DNA from: WLJO01 sp945889085
GTDB taxonomy: Bacteria; Actinomycetota; Acidimicrobiia; Acidimicrobiales; Ilumatobacteraceae
Assembly (NCBI GenBank): GCA_945889085.1
Contig: CAMDBM010000035.1
Span: forward strand, 1 to 33,418
Length of the DNA stretch: 33,418 bases
Direction: 5' to 3'
The notes under the pieces were generated by a model. That model was not told the DNA's origin. It did not search any database and worked only from the letters and a program-made list of their open reading frames with translations. Position numbers and translations under genes: made by a program. Below are positions 23,440 through 32,274 of this stretch, in pieces. Each line of letters begins with the position of its first letter. The first letter of the stretch is position 1.

Positions 23440-24738
23440 GTGGCCGCTGGCGGAGGGGACCTGTTCAGCGCAGCCGCAGAGGAACACCTGCGCGCTCGGG
23501 CTCCGCTTGCAGCCCGTCTTCGCCCCCAGTCCCTCGACGAGGTCGTCGGCCAGCAGCACCTGATCGGCCCGGGCCGGCCCCTCCGTCGCCTCGTCGAGCA
23601 GGATCGCCTCACCTCGACGATCCTGTGGGGCCCACCCGGAACGGGAAAGACCACCCTTGCGCTCGTCATCGCACGAACCACCGAATGCGCCTTCGAGCAA
23701 CTGTCGGCCGTCACCGCGGGAGTGAAGGACGTTCGAGAGGTCATCGAGCGGGCCCGCGGTCGGCTCGGCGAGCAGGGTCGGCGGACGATCCTGTTCCTCG
23801 ATGAGGTACACCGGTTCAACAAGTCCCAGCAGGACGCACTGCTGCCTGCTGTCGAGGACGGGACGCTCACGCTCATCGGTGCCACAACGGAGAACCCGTT
23901 CTTCGAGGTGAACGCTCCGCTGCGCTCGCGCTCGACGCTGTTCCGGTTGGAGCCTCTCGACCAGGAGGCAGTGTCGCTGCTGCTCAGACGGGGTCTCGAG
24001 GCCGAGGGTGTTGTTGCCGACGAGGATGCTCTCGAACTGCTCCGGTCGCGTGTGAGCGGGGACGGGCGGCAGGTGCTGACCGCGCTGGAAGTTGCTTGCG
24101 CGCTCGCCTCGCCGGGCCCGGTGAGGCTCGAGCATGCCGAGGCAGCACTCAGCACCTCGGCATTGCGCTACGGCAGGGATGACCACTACGACGTCGTGAG
24201 CGCCTTCATCAAGTCGATGCGCGGCAGCGACCCGGATGCGGCAATCCACTGGCTCGCACGCATGCTCGAGGCGGGCGAGGACGCCCGGTTCATCGCCCGC
24301 AGGATGGTGATCTTCGCGAGCGAGGACATCGGTCAGGCAGACCCGACCGCACTGCTGGTTGCGGTTGCGGCGGCTCATGCGCTCGACTTTGTCGGCCTGC
24401 CCGAGGCACAGTTGAGCCTGGCCCAGGCATGTATCCACCTGGCAGCGGCGCCCAAGAGCAATCGCTCTGCCCTCGCGATCTGGAACGCGCGCAGCGACGT
24501 TGCCGAGGGGAAAACGGGCGAGGTGCCCGCACACCTGCGCGACGCCCACTACCAGGGCGCCGCATCACTCGGCCACGGCACCGACTATGTGTACCCTCAT
24601 GACGCACCCACCGGTTGGGTCGCGCAGCAGTACGGCCCCTCGGGCGACAGCGGGCAGCGGTACTACGAGCCCAGCGATCGGGGGCAGGAGATCGAGGTGG
24701 CCGAGCGTCTCCGACGCCACCGGGAGGAGGGACAGTGA
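23440..24738 (+). CDS. rarA: Replication-associated recombination protein A (RarA/MgsA)
   Basis: The 432-residue AAA+ ATPase of the clamp-loader clade acts at stalled replication forks. LAARLRPQSLDEVVGQQHLIG opens the domain. Walker A is GPPGTGKTT, Walker B LFLDEVHRFNKSQQDALLPAVEDG, sensor 1 LIGATTENPFFEVNAPLRSR. The C-terminal tetramerisation part contains DDHYDVVSAFIKSMRGSDPDAAIHWLARML, DIGQADP and HLRDAHY. The GTG start at 23440 lies 4 bases after aspS. Its place before a DUF948 protein and alaS is the standard actinobacterial order. Confidence 0.94.
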   Translation: MAAGGGDLFSAAAEEHLRARAPLAARLRPQSLDEVVGQQHLIGPGRPLRRLVEQDRLTSTILWGPPGTGKTTLALVIARTTECAFEQLSAVTAGVKDVREVIERARGRLGEQGRRTILFLDEVHRFNKSQQDALLPAVEDGTLTLIGATTENPFFEVNAPLRSRSTLFRLEPLDQEAVSLLLRRGLEAEGVVADEDALELLRSRVSGDGRQVLTALEVACALASPGPVRLEHAEAALSTSALRYGRDDHYDVVSAFIKSMRGSDPDAAIHWLARMLEAGEDARFIARRMVIFASEDIGQADPTALLVAVAAAHALDFVGLPEAQLSLAQACIHLAAAPKSNRSALAIWNARSDVAEGKTGEVPAHLRDAHYQGAASLGHGTDYVYPHDAPTGWVAQQYGPSGDSGQRYYEPSDRGQEIEVAERLRRHREEGQ

Positions 24739-25145
24739 GTGCAGGCGATCTTGCTCTAGTAGTGGCCGCGGTGCTCTGTTGCGTCGGGTTCGCAGCCCTC
24801 ATCGTGACGCTCCTGCGGGTGCTCGACGCGATGCGTGAGCTGCGCAGCGACGTGCAGCGGTGGAGGGACGAGACCCAACCGTTGCTTGCCGAGCTTCGGG
24901 AATCCGTGGGCGATGCCCGTGACTCGATGTCCCGAGCGAGGGAGGATCTCGATCGATTCGACCGTGTGCTCGGCTCGGCAGAGGCAATCACCGACGCAGT
25001 ATCCGGTGGCTCGAGGATCGTGCGCGGCGCCCTTGCCACCCCGGTCATCAAGACCGTCGCCCTCGCGTCCGGTACGGCTCAGGGTGTGCGACGCCTCCGG
25101 CGTCTGGAGCGCAAGGGGATCAAGCGCGGCCGGAAGGCATCGTGA
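24735..25145 (+). CDS. DUF948-type membrane-associated protein
   Basis: The 136-residue protein has an N-terminal membrane helix (residues about 6-25, LALVVAAVLCCVGFAALIVT). A long heptad-like helical stretch follows (LRSDVQRWRDETQPLLAELRESVGDARDSMS), then a second weakly hydrophobic part (ALATPVIKTVALASGTAQG) and a basic end. This is the layout of actinobacterial DUF948 proteins found between rarA and alaS; no function is established. GTG 24735 is chosen because it overlaps the rarA stop by 4 bases, follows a GGAGGAGG ribosome site (24723-24730), and begins directly at the membrane helix. A longer frame upstream is out-of-frame rarA sequence. Confidence 0.8.
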   Translation: MSAGDLALVVAAVLCCVGFAALIVTLLRVLDAMRELRSDVQRWRDETQPLLAELRESVGDARDSMSRAREDLDRFDRVLGSAEAITDAVSGGSRIVRGALATPVIKTVALASGTAQGVRRLRRLERKGIKRGRKAS

Positions 25146-25468
25146 TCAAGCGTCTCACGTGGTTCTTGAGCGGAGTCGTTGCCGGTATCACAGGTGCCGC
25201 CTACGGCTACAAGCAGGTCCGGACCAAGGCAGAGACCCTCAAACCGGTGAATGTCGCCAAGGGTGTCGCCGGGCAGGTTCGGGCCCGCGTCGACGATGTT
25301 CGCGACGCCGTCCGTGAGGGGCGCGACGCAATGCGCTCGAGGGAGACCGAACTGCGCGGAGACCTCGGATTGGACGAGAAGGAGAGCGAGATCGTGTCGG
25401 TGGAACCCGGGCGTGTCGTGGTCCTCCGGTCGTATCGTGACCGCCGTCCGGGTCGCAAGCGGGCCTGA
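25142..25468 (+). CDS. Small membrane-anchored protein of unknown function (DUF6167-like position)
   Basis: The 108-residue protein starts with a short basic-hydrophobic segment (IKRLTWFLSGVVAGITGAAYGY), continues with a charged helical middle (RVDDVRDAVREGRDAMRSRE), and ends with a small VVVL strand and a basic tail. I do not recognise a catalytic domain. In Streptomyces a small protein named DUF6167 occupies the same slot before alaS, and this may be its counterpart; that is from position and general look only. GTG 25142 overlaps the preceding stop by 4 bases. Confidence 0.7.
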   Translation: MIKRLTWFLSGVVAGITGAAYGYKQVRTKAETLKPVNVAKGVAGQVRARVDDVRDAVREGRDAMRSRETELRGDLGLDEKESEIVSVEPGRVVVLRSYRDRRPGRKRA

Positions 25469-25496
25469 AAGCCCTCGACCGCGGGCAGCCACCTCG

Positions 25497-25502
25497 TAGG
25501 AT
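25497..25502 (+). promoter_or_regulatory. -10-like TAGGAT before alaS
   Basis: TAGGAT ends 9 bases before the ATG at 25512. TCGACC at 25475-25480 lies 16 bases upstream and matches four of six TTGACA positions, so this is one of the better -35/-10 pairs in the window. Confidence 0.45.
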
Positions 25503-25511
25503 CTGGTTCCC

Positions 25512-28127
25512 ATGGCCCGCCAAACCATTCGAACCGCCAACGACCTCCGCACCGCTTGGTCCACCTTCTTCTCGGAGAAGGCGCACACGGTCGTCCCGTC
25601 GGCGAGCCTGATCCCGCACGACCCGTCGATCCTGTTCACGGTTGCAGGGATGGTGCCGTTCAAGCCGTTTTTCACGGGCGACGAGGCAGCCCCGTACCGG
25701 CGGGCAGCGAGTGTGCAGAAATGTGCGCGGGCAGGCGGCAAGCACAATGACCTCGATGATGTGGGGCGCACGAAGCGCCATCTCGTGTTTTTCGAGATGC
25801 TCGGCAACTTCAGCTTTGGTGACTATTTCAAGACCGAGGCGATCCCGTGGAGCTGGGAACTGGTCACCGAGGTGTTCGGGTTCGACGCGGACCGGATCTG
25901 GGTGACGGTTCACACCGGCGACGATGAGGCCGAGCAGATCTGGCACGAGCAGGTCGGTGTCCCGATGGACCGCATTCAGCGTCTGGGGGACAAGGACAAC
26001 TTCTGGCAGATGGGCGATACCGGTCCGTGTGGCCCGTGTTCGGAACTGCACTTCGACCGAGGACCGGCGTTCGGCCCCGAGGGCGGCCCGCTGCACGACC
26101 CTCACGGCGACCGGTACATGGAGTTCTGGAACCTCGTGTTCATGCAGTACAACCAGGCGCCCGACGGCACCCGCACGCCGCTGCCCAAGCCGTCGATCGA
26201 CACAGGTGCCGGGCTCGAGCGGATCCTCACGCTCATCCAGGGCAAAGACGCGGTGTGGGAAACCGATCTGATGGCCCCGCTCATCGATCAGGCGTCTTCA
26301 CTGACCGGGAAGCGCTACACCGTCGGCGACTATGCCGATCGCGATTCCTTCGCCCTGCGCGTGCTCGCCGAGCACGCGCGCTCAGGCTCGATGCTCATCA
26401 ACGACGGGGTGCTTCCCTCCAACGAGGCGCGCGGCTATGTGCTCCGTCGGATCCTGCGGCGGGCGATTCGTTTCGCCTACCTGCTCGGTGGCGACAAGTT
26501 GGTCATGCCGTCGCTCGCCAACACGGCCGTCGATGTGATGGGCGAGGCGTATCCGGACCTGCTGAAGAACCGTGACTTCATCCTCAAGGTGATGACCCGC
26601 GAGGAGGAGGCATTCCGCCGCACCCTCAAGAACGGCCTCGCCATCCTCGACAGGGAACTGGGGGAGGGGCGCGACCAGATCAGCGGAACGACCGCGTTCA
26701 TGCTCCACGACACGTACGGGTTCCCGCTCGAAGTGACGACTGAAGTAACCGCTGAGCGCGGTGTCACCGTGGACCTTCCCGGGTTCGATGCGGAGATGAC
26801 CCAGCAGCGAGAGCGGGCCAAGCAGGCGCGCAAGAGCGGAAACGTGGGCGAGGAACGTCTTGTGGCCTACCGCGAGATCGTGGACCAGTTCGGTATTACC
26901 GAGTTCGTCGGCTACTCAGACGACTCGTGCGATGCGCGCATCCTCGCGATCATCCCGGGCGACGACGACACCGTGGAGGTGTTTCTCGACCGCTCTCCCT
27001 TTTACGCCGAGAGCGGCGGTCAGGTGGGCGACACCGGACTGCTCGTGACCGGCTCCGGAACCGTCGAGGTCGCTGACACGACGTTCGCACTGCCCGGGCT
27101 CCGACGGCACGCGGGCAGGATCTCGTCGGGAAGTGTGGACGCAGGTCAGCCGGTGCGGGCCAGCATCGACGTGGACCGCCGGTCCGCCATCCGGCGCAAC
27201 CACACCGGCACACACCTGCTGCACTGGGCACTGCGTGAGGTGCTCGGCGACCACGTGAAACAGCAGGGTTCCATGGTGAGCCCCGATCGGCTGCGGTTTG
27301 ACTTCAGCCACTTCCAGGCAGTGACGGCGGCCGAGATTGAGCAGATCGAACGCCTCGCCAATCGTGAGGTGCTCGCCAACGATTCGGTTCGCGCCTACGA
27401 GACCACCAAGGACGAGGCAACAGCGATGGGCGCCATAGCGTTCTTCGGCGACAAGTACGGCGACGTCGTCCGCGTGCTGGAGGCGGGCGGCAACAGCACT
27501 GAACTGTGCGGCGGCACCCACGTCCGCGCCACCGGTGACATCGGCATGATCAAGATCGTGGGCGAGGGTTCGATCGCCTCGGGCGTGCGTCGTCTCGAGG
27601 CGGTTACGGGTTCGGCCAGCGTTGCACTGCTGCAGCGCGAGAGCCGGATGGTGTCCGAGGTCTCGCGTCTGGTCGGCTCCAAGCCGGACGAACTGGTCGC
27701 CGGGGTTCAGCGAAAGCTCGACGAGATCAGGGCGCTGCAGGACGAGTTGAAGGTACTGCGCAGCAGGGCAGCAGCCGGCCGGGCAACAGAGTTGGCTGCC
27801 GCCGCAACAAACGGAAGCGTTGTAGCCAGGGTGGACGGCCTCCCACAGTCCGATCTCCGGGATCTCGCGCTTGCGGTGCGCCAGACGGGAGTCGAGATCG
27901 TGGTGCTCATCGGGATCACGGACACCGGAGGCGTTGCCCTCGCGTCTGCGGTGGGCAAGGCGGTCGACGTCAACGCCGGGGACCTCGTGAAGGATGCAGC
28001 CCGCGCAGTGGGCGGTGGCGGGGGCGGCAAGGGCGATATCGCTGTCGCGGGCGGCAAGGATCCCACGGGGATCGACCTTGCTCTCGGGCTTGCGCGGTCC
28101 GCCGTCGACGCGCTCCGCGGCGGCTGA
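25512..28127 (+). CDS. alaS: Alanyl-tRNA synthetase
   Basis: The 871-residue class II enzyme has full domain order. The catalytic core opens with the alaS signature FFSEKAHTVVPSASLIPHDP and contains HHLVFFEMLGNFSFGDYFK-like motif 1/2 sequence and DTGAGLERI. The editing domain carries zinc-type H564-x3-H568 (NHTGTHLLH) and C666-H670 (ELCGGTHVRATGD), the same Cys number as in E. coli. A coiled-coil segment (about 720-760) and the C-Ala domain rich in glycine (AVGGGGGGKGDIAVAGGKDP) follow. It charges tRNA-Ala and clears mischarged Ser and Gly. No Shine-Dalgarno is visible. ruvX follows after three bases. Confidence 0.97.
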   Translation: MARQTIRTANDLRTAWSTFFSEKAHTVVPSASLIPHDPSILFTVAGMVPFKPFFTGDEAAPYRRAASVQKCARAGGKHNDLDDVGRTKRHLVFFEMLGNFSFGDYFKTEAIPWSWELVTEVFGFDADRIWVTVHTGDDEAEQIWHEQVGVPMDRIQRLGDKDNFWQMGDTGPCGPCSELHFDRGPAFGPEGGPLHDPHGDRYMEFWNLVFMQYNQAPDGTRTPLPKPSIDTGAGLERILTLIQGKDAVWETDLMAPLIDQASSLTGKRYTVGDYADRDSFALRVLAEHARSGSMLINDGVLPSNEARGYVLRRILRRAIRFAYLLGGDKLVMPSLANTAVDVMGEAYPDLLKNRDFILKVMTREEEAFRRTLKNGLAILDRELGEGRDQISGTTAFMLHDTYGFPLEVTTEVTAERGVTVDLPGFDAEMTQQRERAKQARKSGNVGEERLVAYREIVDQFGITEFVGYSDDSCDARILAIIPGDDDTVEVFLDRSPFYAESGGQVGDTGLLVTGSGTVEVADTTFALPGLRRHAGRISSGSVDAGQPVRASIDVDRRSAIRRNHTGTHLLHWALREVLGDHVKQQGSMVSPDRLRFDFSHFQAVTAAEIEQIERLANREVLANDSVRAYETTKDEATAMGAIAFFGDKYGDVVRVLEAGGNSTELCGGTHVRATGDIGMIKIVGEGSIASGVRRLEAVTGSASVALLQRESRMVSEVSRLVGSKPDELVAGVQRKLDEIRALQDELKVLRSRAAAGRATELAAAATNGSVVARVDGLPQSDLRDLALAVRQTGVEIVVLIGITDTGGVALASAVGKAVDVNAGDLVKDAARAVGGGGGGKGDIAVAGGKDPTGIDLALGLARSAVDALRGG

Positions 28128-28130
28128 TCG

Positions 28131-28586
28131 GTGGATCGCACGAGGTTCCGCGCCCTCGGATTGGACCTCGGCTCCAAGCGCATCGGTGTGTCGGTGTCGG
28201 ACTCGAGCGGGACGATTGCTAACCCCCTGACGGTGATCCATCGATCGGCGCGGCGTGAGGACGATTACCGAACGATCGCCCTGCTGGCGGTGGAGGAGGA
28301 GGTGGACGTCGTGGTTGTCGGGCTACCGCTCAGCCTCGACGGCACACTCGGCCCGGCTGCGAGGGCCGCGGTCGCGGAGTGCAAGGCGCTGGCTACGGTT
28401 CTCGCCGTGCCGGTAGAGACCTACGACGAACGCCTCACCACGGTCGCTGCGGATCAGGTACTCATGCAAGCCGGCATGCGAGCCGACGAGCGGCGCAAGG
28501 TGGTCGACAAGGTGGCGGCAACCGTGCTGCTCCAGGCGTGGCTCGACGCGAGGCGCGAGCGACTCCGGCGGGAGAGTGCCGGGTGA
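28131..28586 (+). CDS. ruvX: RuvX/YqgF family RNase H-fold nuclease
   Basis: The 151-residue protein has an RNase H-like fold: ALGLDLGSKRIGVSVSD with the first catalytic Asp, VVVVGLPLSLDGTLGPAA, VETYDERLTTVAADQVL with the conserved Glu, and KVVDKVAATVLLQAWLD with the last Asp. Homologues act in 16S rRNA 5'-end processing (E. coli YqgF) and have been proposed as resolvases. The GTG at 28131 is three bases after the alaS stop. It is followed by mltG with a 4-base overlap, the usual alaS-ruvX-mltG order of actinobacteria. Confidence 0.94.
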   Translation: MDRTRFRALGLDLGSKRIGVSVSDSSGTIANPLTVIHRSARREDDYRTIALLAVEEEVDVVVVGLPLSLDGTLGPAARAAVAECKALATVLAVPVETYDERLTTVAADQVLMQAGMRADERRKVVDKVAATVLLQAWLDARRERLRRESAG

Positions 28587-29812
28587 CGGACCTTCGGGGC
28601 AGCGACAGCGAATCAGCACCGTGGTACGAGGTCGCCGCTGGGACCGGCCCTGCTCCGGAACTTGGTTGGGTGGACGACCCGTGGGACGACCCGCCGGGAC
28701 TCACCTCGGCCGAGACGAGTCGACCGACGCCTCGCGCCAGGCTCGTGAAGCGGATCCTGCTCGCCGTCGTGGCGCTTGCGCTGGTTGGGGCACTGGTTAT
28801 CGGAGCGGTTGGTCTCTGGGTCATCGTCCAGATCAACCCGCCGGGCGAGCGCGGTGAGGCAACCACCTTCGTGGTCGAGCAGGGGGACGATCTCGTCTCT
28901 GTGTCCACCCGACTGCGGGCAACGGGATTCATCCGGCATGCCGGTGTGTTCCAGTGGTATGCCAAGCGAAACGGGGGACTGGAGCCCGAGCCGGGTTACT
29001 ACACCCTGAGACCCCTCGACACGATGGGGAACCTCGCTGCCGCACTGAGGCGCTCACCGAACGCAACATTCACATCGGTCACCTTTCCCGAGGGTTACAC
29101 GGTCGCCCAGATGGCCGCTCGCCTCGCAGTGAAGGTGCCACGCCTGCGGTCGGATCAGTTCCTCGCTGCCACCCGTGACGGTGAGGTCACCTCGGAATTC
29201 CTTCCACCGGGCATCCGGTCGCTCGAGGGCCTGCTGTTCCCCGACACCTATCAGGTCTCCAACGCCGAGTCCGAGCGTCAGGTGGTTGCTCGAATGCTCC
29301 GCCTCACCGAGCGCGTGGGCCGTCAGGAGGGTCTCGACGACCCGTTGCTGCGTGGTCCCCTCAGCCCGTACGAGGTTCTGATCATGGCGTCGCTGATCGA
29401 GCGAGAAGCACGTTTCGACGAGGACCGCCCCCGGATCGCGCGGGTCATCCTGAACCGTCTGGAACTCGGGATGCGCCTCGAGATTGACGCCTCGCTGTAC
29501 TACGGCCACGACCCGCGGACACCGTTCGCCACCCTGCGTCGACTCGATACCCCGTACAACACCTACGTGTACCCCGGCCTGCCGCCGACACCGATCGCGA
29601 GCCCGGGTCGGGCGTCGATTCGGGCTGCGCTCAACCCATCGGTAGATCCGTCACCCGGTGACCCAATCTGCCGTTCGCTGCTGGACCCGACGAAATGCCG
29701 GTATCTCTATTACGTGCTCTCGGACAAGGCTGGACATCACGTATTCGGCGCAACGCCGGAGCAGCATGACGAGAACGTCAAACGCGCACGTGCAGCGGGA
29801 CTGCTCTCGTGA
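28583..29812 (+). CDS. mltG: Endolytic murein transglycosylase MltG
   Basis: The 409-residue protein is thought to cut nascent glycan strands at the membrane and so end peptidoglycan polymerisation. It has an acidic, Trp/Pro-rich cytosolic leader of about 52 residues (LGWVDDPWDDPPGL), one membrane helix (about 58-82), a LysM-like part (FVVEQGDDLVSVSTRL, GYYTLRPLDTMGNLAAAL) and the YceG core. The catalytic Glu is E273 in MASLIEREARFD. The conserved RLELGMRLEIDASLYYG, TPYNTYVYPGLPPTPIASPG and HHVFGATPEQHDENV complete the family profile. GTG 28583 overlaps the ruvX stop by 4 bases; a longer upstream frame lies in ruvX sequence. Confidence 0.94.
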   Translation: MTDLRGSDSESAPWYEVAAGTGPAPELGWVDDPWDDPPGLTSAETSRPTPRARLVKRILLAVVALALVGALVIGAVGLWVIVQINPPGERGEATTFVVEQGDDLVSVSTRLRATGFIRHAGVFQWYAKRNGGLEPEPGYYTLRPLDTMGNLAAALRRSPNATFTSVTFPEGYTVAQMAARLAVKVPRLRSDQFLAATRDGEVTSEFLPPGIRSLEGLLFPDTYQVSNAESERQVVARMLRLTERVGRQEGLDDPLLRGPLSPYEVLIMASLIEREARFDEDRPRIARVILNRLELGMRLEIDASLYYGHDPRTPFATLRRLDTPYNTYVYPGLPPTPIASPGRASIRAALNPSVDPSPGDPICRSLLDPTKCRYLYYVLSDKAGHHVFGATPEQHDENVKRARAAGLLS

Positions 29813-30651
29813 GCCGCCCGCCCGTCACGGGTTCCACGCGGCTTGCGGGTGTGATCGGGAGCCCGGTCCGTCATTCGTTGAGCCCGGCAATCCACAATGC
29901 AGGATTCGATGAGTGCGGGCTCGACTGGGTCTATGTCGCGCTTGAGGTGTTGCCGGGTTCGGCAGCTGCCGCACTTGAAGGGATGCGAGCGTTCGGCATC
30001 GCAGGCCTGTCGGTCACCATGCCCCACAAGGACGCGGTCCATGATCTCGTCGACGAACGCTCGCTCGCAGCGGAGCGAATGCGCGCCGTCAACTGTGTGC
30101 AGCTTGTCGACGGCCGGCTGATCGGGCACAACACCGACGGTGACGGGTTCGTGGATTCGCTCCGCCTCGACGCAGGGGTTGACCCCTCGGGGCTCAGCGT
30201 CGTCGTACTCGGTGCCGGGGGCGCGGCCCGCTCGGTGATCGAGGCGCTTGCGCGAGCGGGTGCGGCAGGGATTGCGGTGGTGAACCGGACCGAAGCCCGC
30301 GCCGTCGAGGCGGCGTCCCTCGGCGGCAAGGCAGGTCGATCCGGAACGCTCGCCGACATTGCCCGAGCGGACCTCGTGGTGAATGCCACGTCCGTGGGGC
30401 TGGGCACCGAGCAGCTGCCGATAGGCGGTGACCACCTGCGCCCAGGTCAACTGGTAGCGGACCTCGTGTACCACCCTCTCGACACGGCACTGCTTCGGGC
30501 GGCTCGGTCCGCCGGGGCGCGCGCGCTCGACGGGCTCGGGATGCTCGTGCACCAAGCGGGGCGCCAGTTCGAGCTGTGGACCGGCACACCTGCTCCCGTT
30601 GAGGCAATGCGTGCCGCCGCCGAGGCGGAGCTCGAACGACGAAGGTCATGA
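29809..30651 (+). CDS. aroE: Shikimate dehydrogenase (NADP+)
   Basis: The 280-residue enzyme reduces 3-dehydroshikimate to shikimate. Residues seen are GSPVRHSLSPAIHNAGF (substrate Ser pair), LSVTMPHKD with catalytic K74, NTDGDGF with catalytic D110, the nucleotide-binding GAGGAARSVIEAL, VNRTEARA with the basic residue typical of NADP preference, and DLVYHPLDTALL. The C-terminal helix is GLGMLVHQAGRQFELWTG. The GTG at 29809 overlaps the mltG stop by 4 bases, and the stop overlaps the next ATG by 4 bases. aroC, a later shikimate-pathway step, lies one gene downstream. Confidence 0.95.
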   Translation: MSRPPVTGSTRLAGVIGSPVRHSLSPAIHNAGFDECGLDWVYVALEVLPGSAAAALEGMRAFGIAGLSVTMPHKDAVHDLVDERSLAAERMRAVNCVQLVDGRLIGHNTDGDGFVDSLRLDAGVDPSGLSVVVLGAGGAARSVIEALARAGAAGIAVVNRTEARAVEAASLGGKAGRSGTLADIARADLVVNATSVGLGTEQLPIGGDHLRPGQLVADLVYHPLDTALLRAARSAGARALDGLGMLVHQAGRQFELWTGTPAPVEAMRAAAEAELERRRS

Positions 30652-32237
30652 CCGAACCGCTCGACGACTCCTTGCCGGTCACCCGTTGGCAGGTAGCCAG
30701 CCGTTGGGCGTACCGCCACCGTCAGGCTCTGGTCCTGTCGTGGCTCGTCCTGCTCTGGTGGGCGACGTTCTACCGACTGGGCGCCCTCCGCCACGATCGC
30801 TTCTGGACCTTCGGTTTCGACCTCGGTCTGTTCGACCAGGCGATCTGGCTGGTCTCTCGCTTCAAGGACCCGTTCATCACCCTGCGTGGGCTGGACGTGT
30901 GGGGCCACCACGGGAACTTCGTGTTCTACCTGTTCGTCCCGTTCTATTGGTTGGGGGCCGGCGCCAAGTTCCTTCTCGTGGCGCAACTCACGTCGCAGGT
31001 CGCCGGCGCGATCGGGGTGTATCTGCTCTGTCGGGACATCATCGCGAGATCGAAATGGATCGGGGTCGTACTCGCCAGCGCGATGCTTCTGCACCCGAGC
31101 ATGCAGTTCCTGAGTTGGGAGTACTTCCACCCCGAGACGTTCGCGATCGGGCCGATCGTCCTGTCGTATTGGGCCTGGCGGACGCAACGATGGAAGTTGT
31201 TCTGGGCGATGACGATCCTCGCGATGTCGTGCAAGGAGGACGTCGCTCTCGTGTACCTCGTCCTCGGCCTGTTGATACTGGCCCGGAAGCAGTTCCGGCT
31301 CGGGGGCTATATCGCCGGAGCCGCTGCCCTGTGGTACGTCGCAGTCACCAAGGTGTTGATCCCGTGGCGCAACCCGGCCGGCCCGTTCTACGAGGGCCAC
31401 TTCTTCTCCGAGTACGGCGGAACCATGGGGAGTGTGGTGAGGACCATCCTGCGGCATCCCTCGAGGTTCTGGGGCGACGTCACCGCGGGTTCGCGCCGTG
31501 AGTTCTATATCCGGCTGTGGTTCCCCGTTGCGTTCGTGCCGTTTCTCGCCGCCGACACGCTGCTGCTGGCCGCACCAATGCTCCTCGCCGTGGTAATCGC
31601 CGGTATCCCCTGGGTGCAGGACTACCGCTACCACTACGTCGCGATCCCGCTCGCGATCACGTTCGTCGCGTCCGTCGAGGCCATCCGCCGCCTCCGGGTG
31701 CCGTGGCGACGGAACCTCGCCGTCGGCACGATTGCCGTCACGTCGCTGATCTCCGCCGTGTCGTGGGGAGTCGGGCCCGGCACCCGGAATTTCGACAAGG
31801 GCTATTGGCCTCACACCAGCTCCGAGGGATATCTCGACATCCTGTTCGGGAATCTCGACACGCCTGGTGGCTGGGCCATCGCGACGGCGAAGGCCAACGC
31901 CGTCGCGCTCGTCCCGCCGAACGCGTCGGTCAGCGCAGCGTTCAACGTCAATCCGCATCTCGCACACCGCGACGAGGTGTACGAATGGCCGAATCCCTGG
32001 ATCGGGACGAACTGGGGAATCTGCAACATTGACCGCCTCCCCGACCCCGCAAGCGTGCAATGGATCGTGGTGGACCGTCGCCACGTGAACTCCGATCCGA
32101 TGCAGTCCCGTCTGCTCGAACACCTGTTGCGCGAGGAATTCGTTGTGCGTCTCGACGAAGTGGATGTGGTGGCGGCGGAACGGGTTCGACCTCCGTTATC
32201 GCCGGCACCCATTGCCCCCGCCTCCTGCCCGGGCTAG
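30648..32237 (+). CDS. DUF2079 polytopic membrane protein
   Basis: The 529-residue integral membrane protein has about ten hydrophobic segments, among them LVLSWLVLLWWATFYRL, FVFYLFVPFYWLGAGAKFLLV, VALVYLVLGLLILA and LLLAAPMLLAVVIAGI. A large non-membrane C-terminal part follows (about 370-529). DUF2079 hallmarks are FDLGLFDQAIWL, GHHGNFVFYLFVPFYWLG, SWEYFHPETFAIGPIVLSYW and SCKEDVALVYLVLGLL. The family resembles GT-C-type glycosyltransferases in layout; enzymatic function is unproven. The conserved HPE and KED acidic sites could be functional. It is coupled to aroE by ATGA overlap though it has no obvious shikimate role. Confidence 0.85.
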   Translation: MTEPLDDSLPVTRWQVASRWAYRHRQALVLSWLVLLWWATFYRLGALRHDRFWTFGFDLGLFDQAIWLVSRFKDPFITLRGLDVWGHHGNFVFYLFVPFYWLGAGAKFLLVAQLTSQVAGAIGVYLLCRDIIARSKWIGVVLASAMLLHPSMQFLSWEYFHPETFAIGPIVLSYWAWRTQRWKLFWAMTILAMSCKEDVALVYLVLGLLILARKQFRLGGYIAGAAALWYVAVTKVLIPWRNPAGPFYEGHFFSEYGGTMGSVVRTILRHPSRFWGDVTAGSRREFYIRLWFPVAFVPFLAADTLLLAAPMLLAVVIAGIPWVQDYRYHYVAIPLAITFVASVEAIRRLRVPWRRNLAVGTIAVTSLISAVSWGVGPGTRNFDKGYWPHTSSEGYLDILFGNLDTPGGWAIATAKANAVALVPPNASVSAAFNVNPHLAHRDEVYEWPNPWIGTNWGICNIDRLPDPASVQWIVVDRRHVNSDPMQSRLLEHLLREEFVVRLDEVDVVAAERVRPPLSPAPIAPASCPG

Positions 32238-32268
32238 GCAGGATCCGGTCACGCCGGGGGCAGGCCGG

Positions 32269-32274
32269 TATCCT
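32269..32274 (+). promoter_or_regulatory. -10-like TATCCT before aroC
   Basis: TATCCT ends 6 bases before the GTG at 32281; there is no Shine-Dalgarno. It predicts a leaderless aroC transcript separate from the aroE unit. Confidence 0.45.

Noticed and set aside
24615..24734. N-terminal extension of the DUF948 protein
   Set aside because: It overlaps rarA out of frame, with Arg/Gly-rich shadow sequence before the membrane helix; the GTG at 24735 has a ribosome site.
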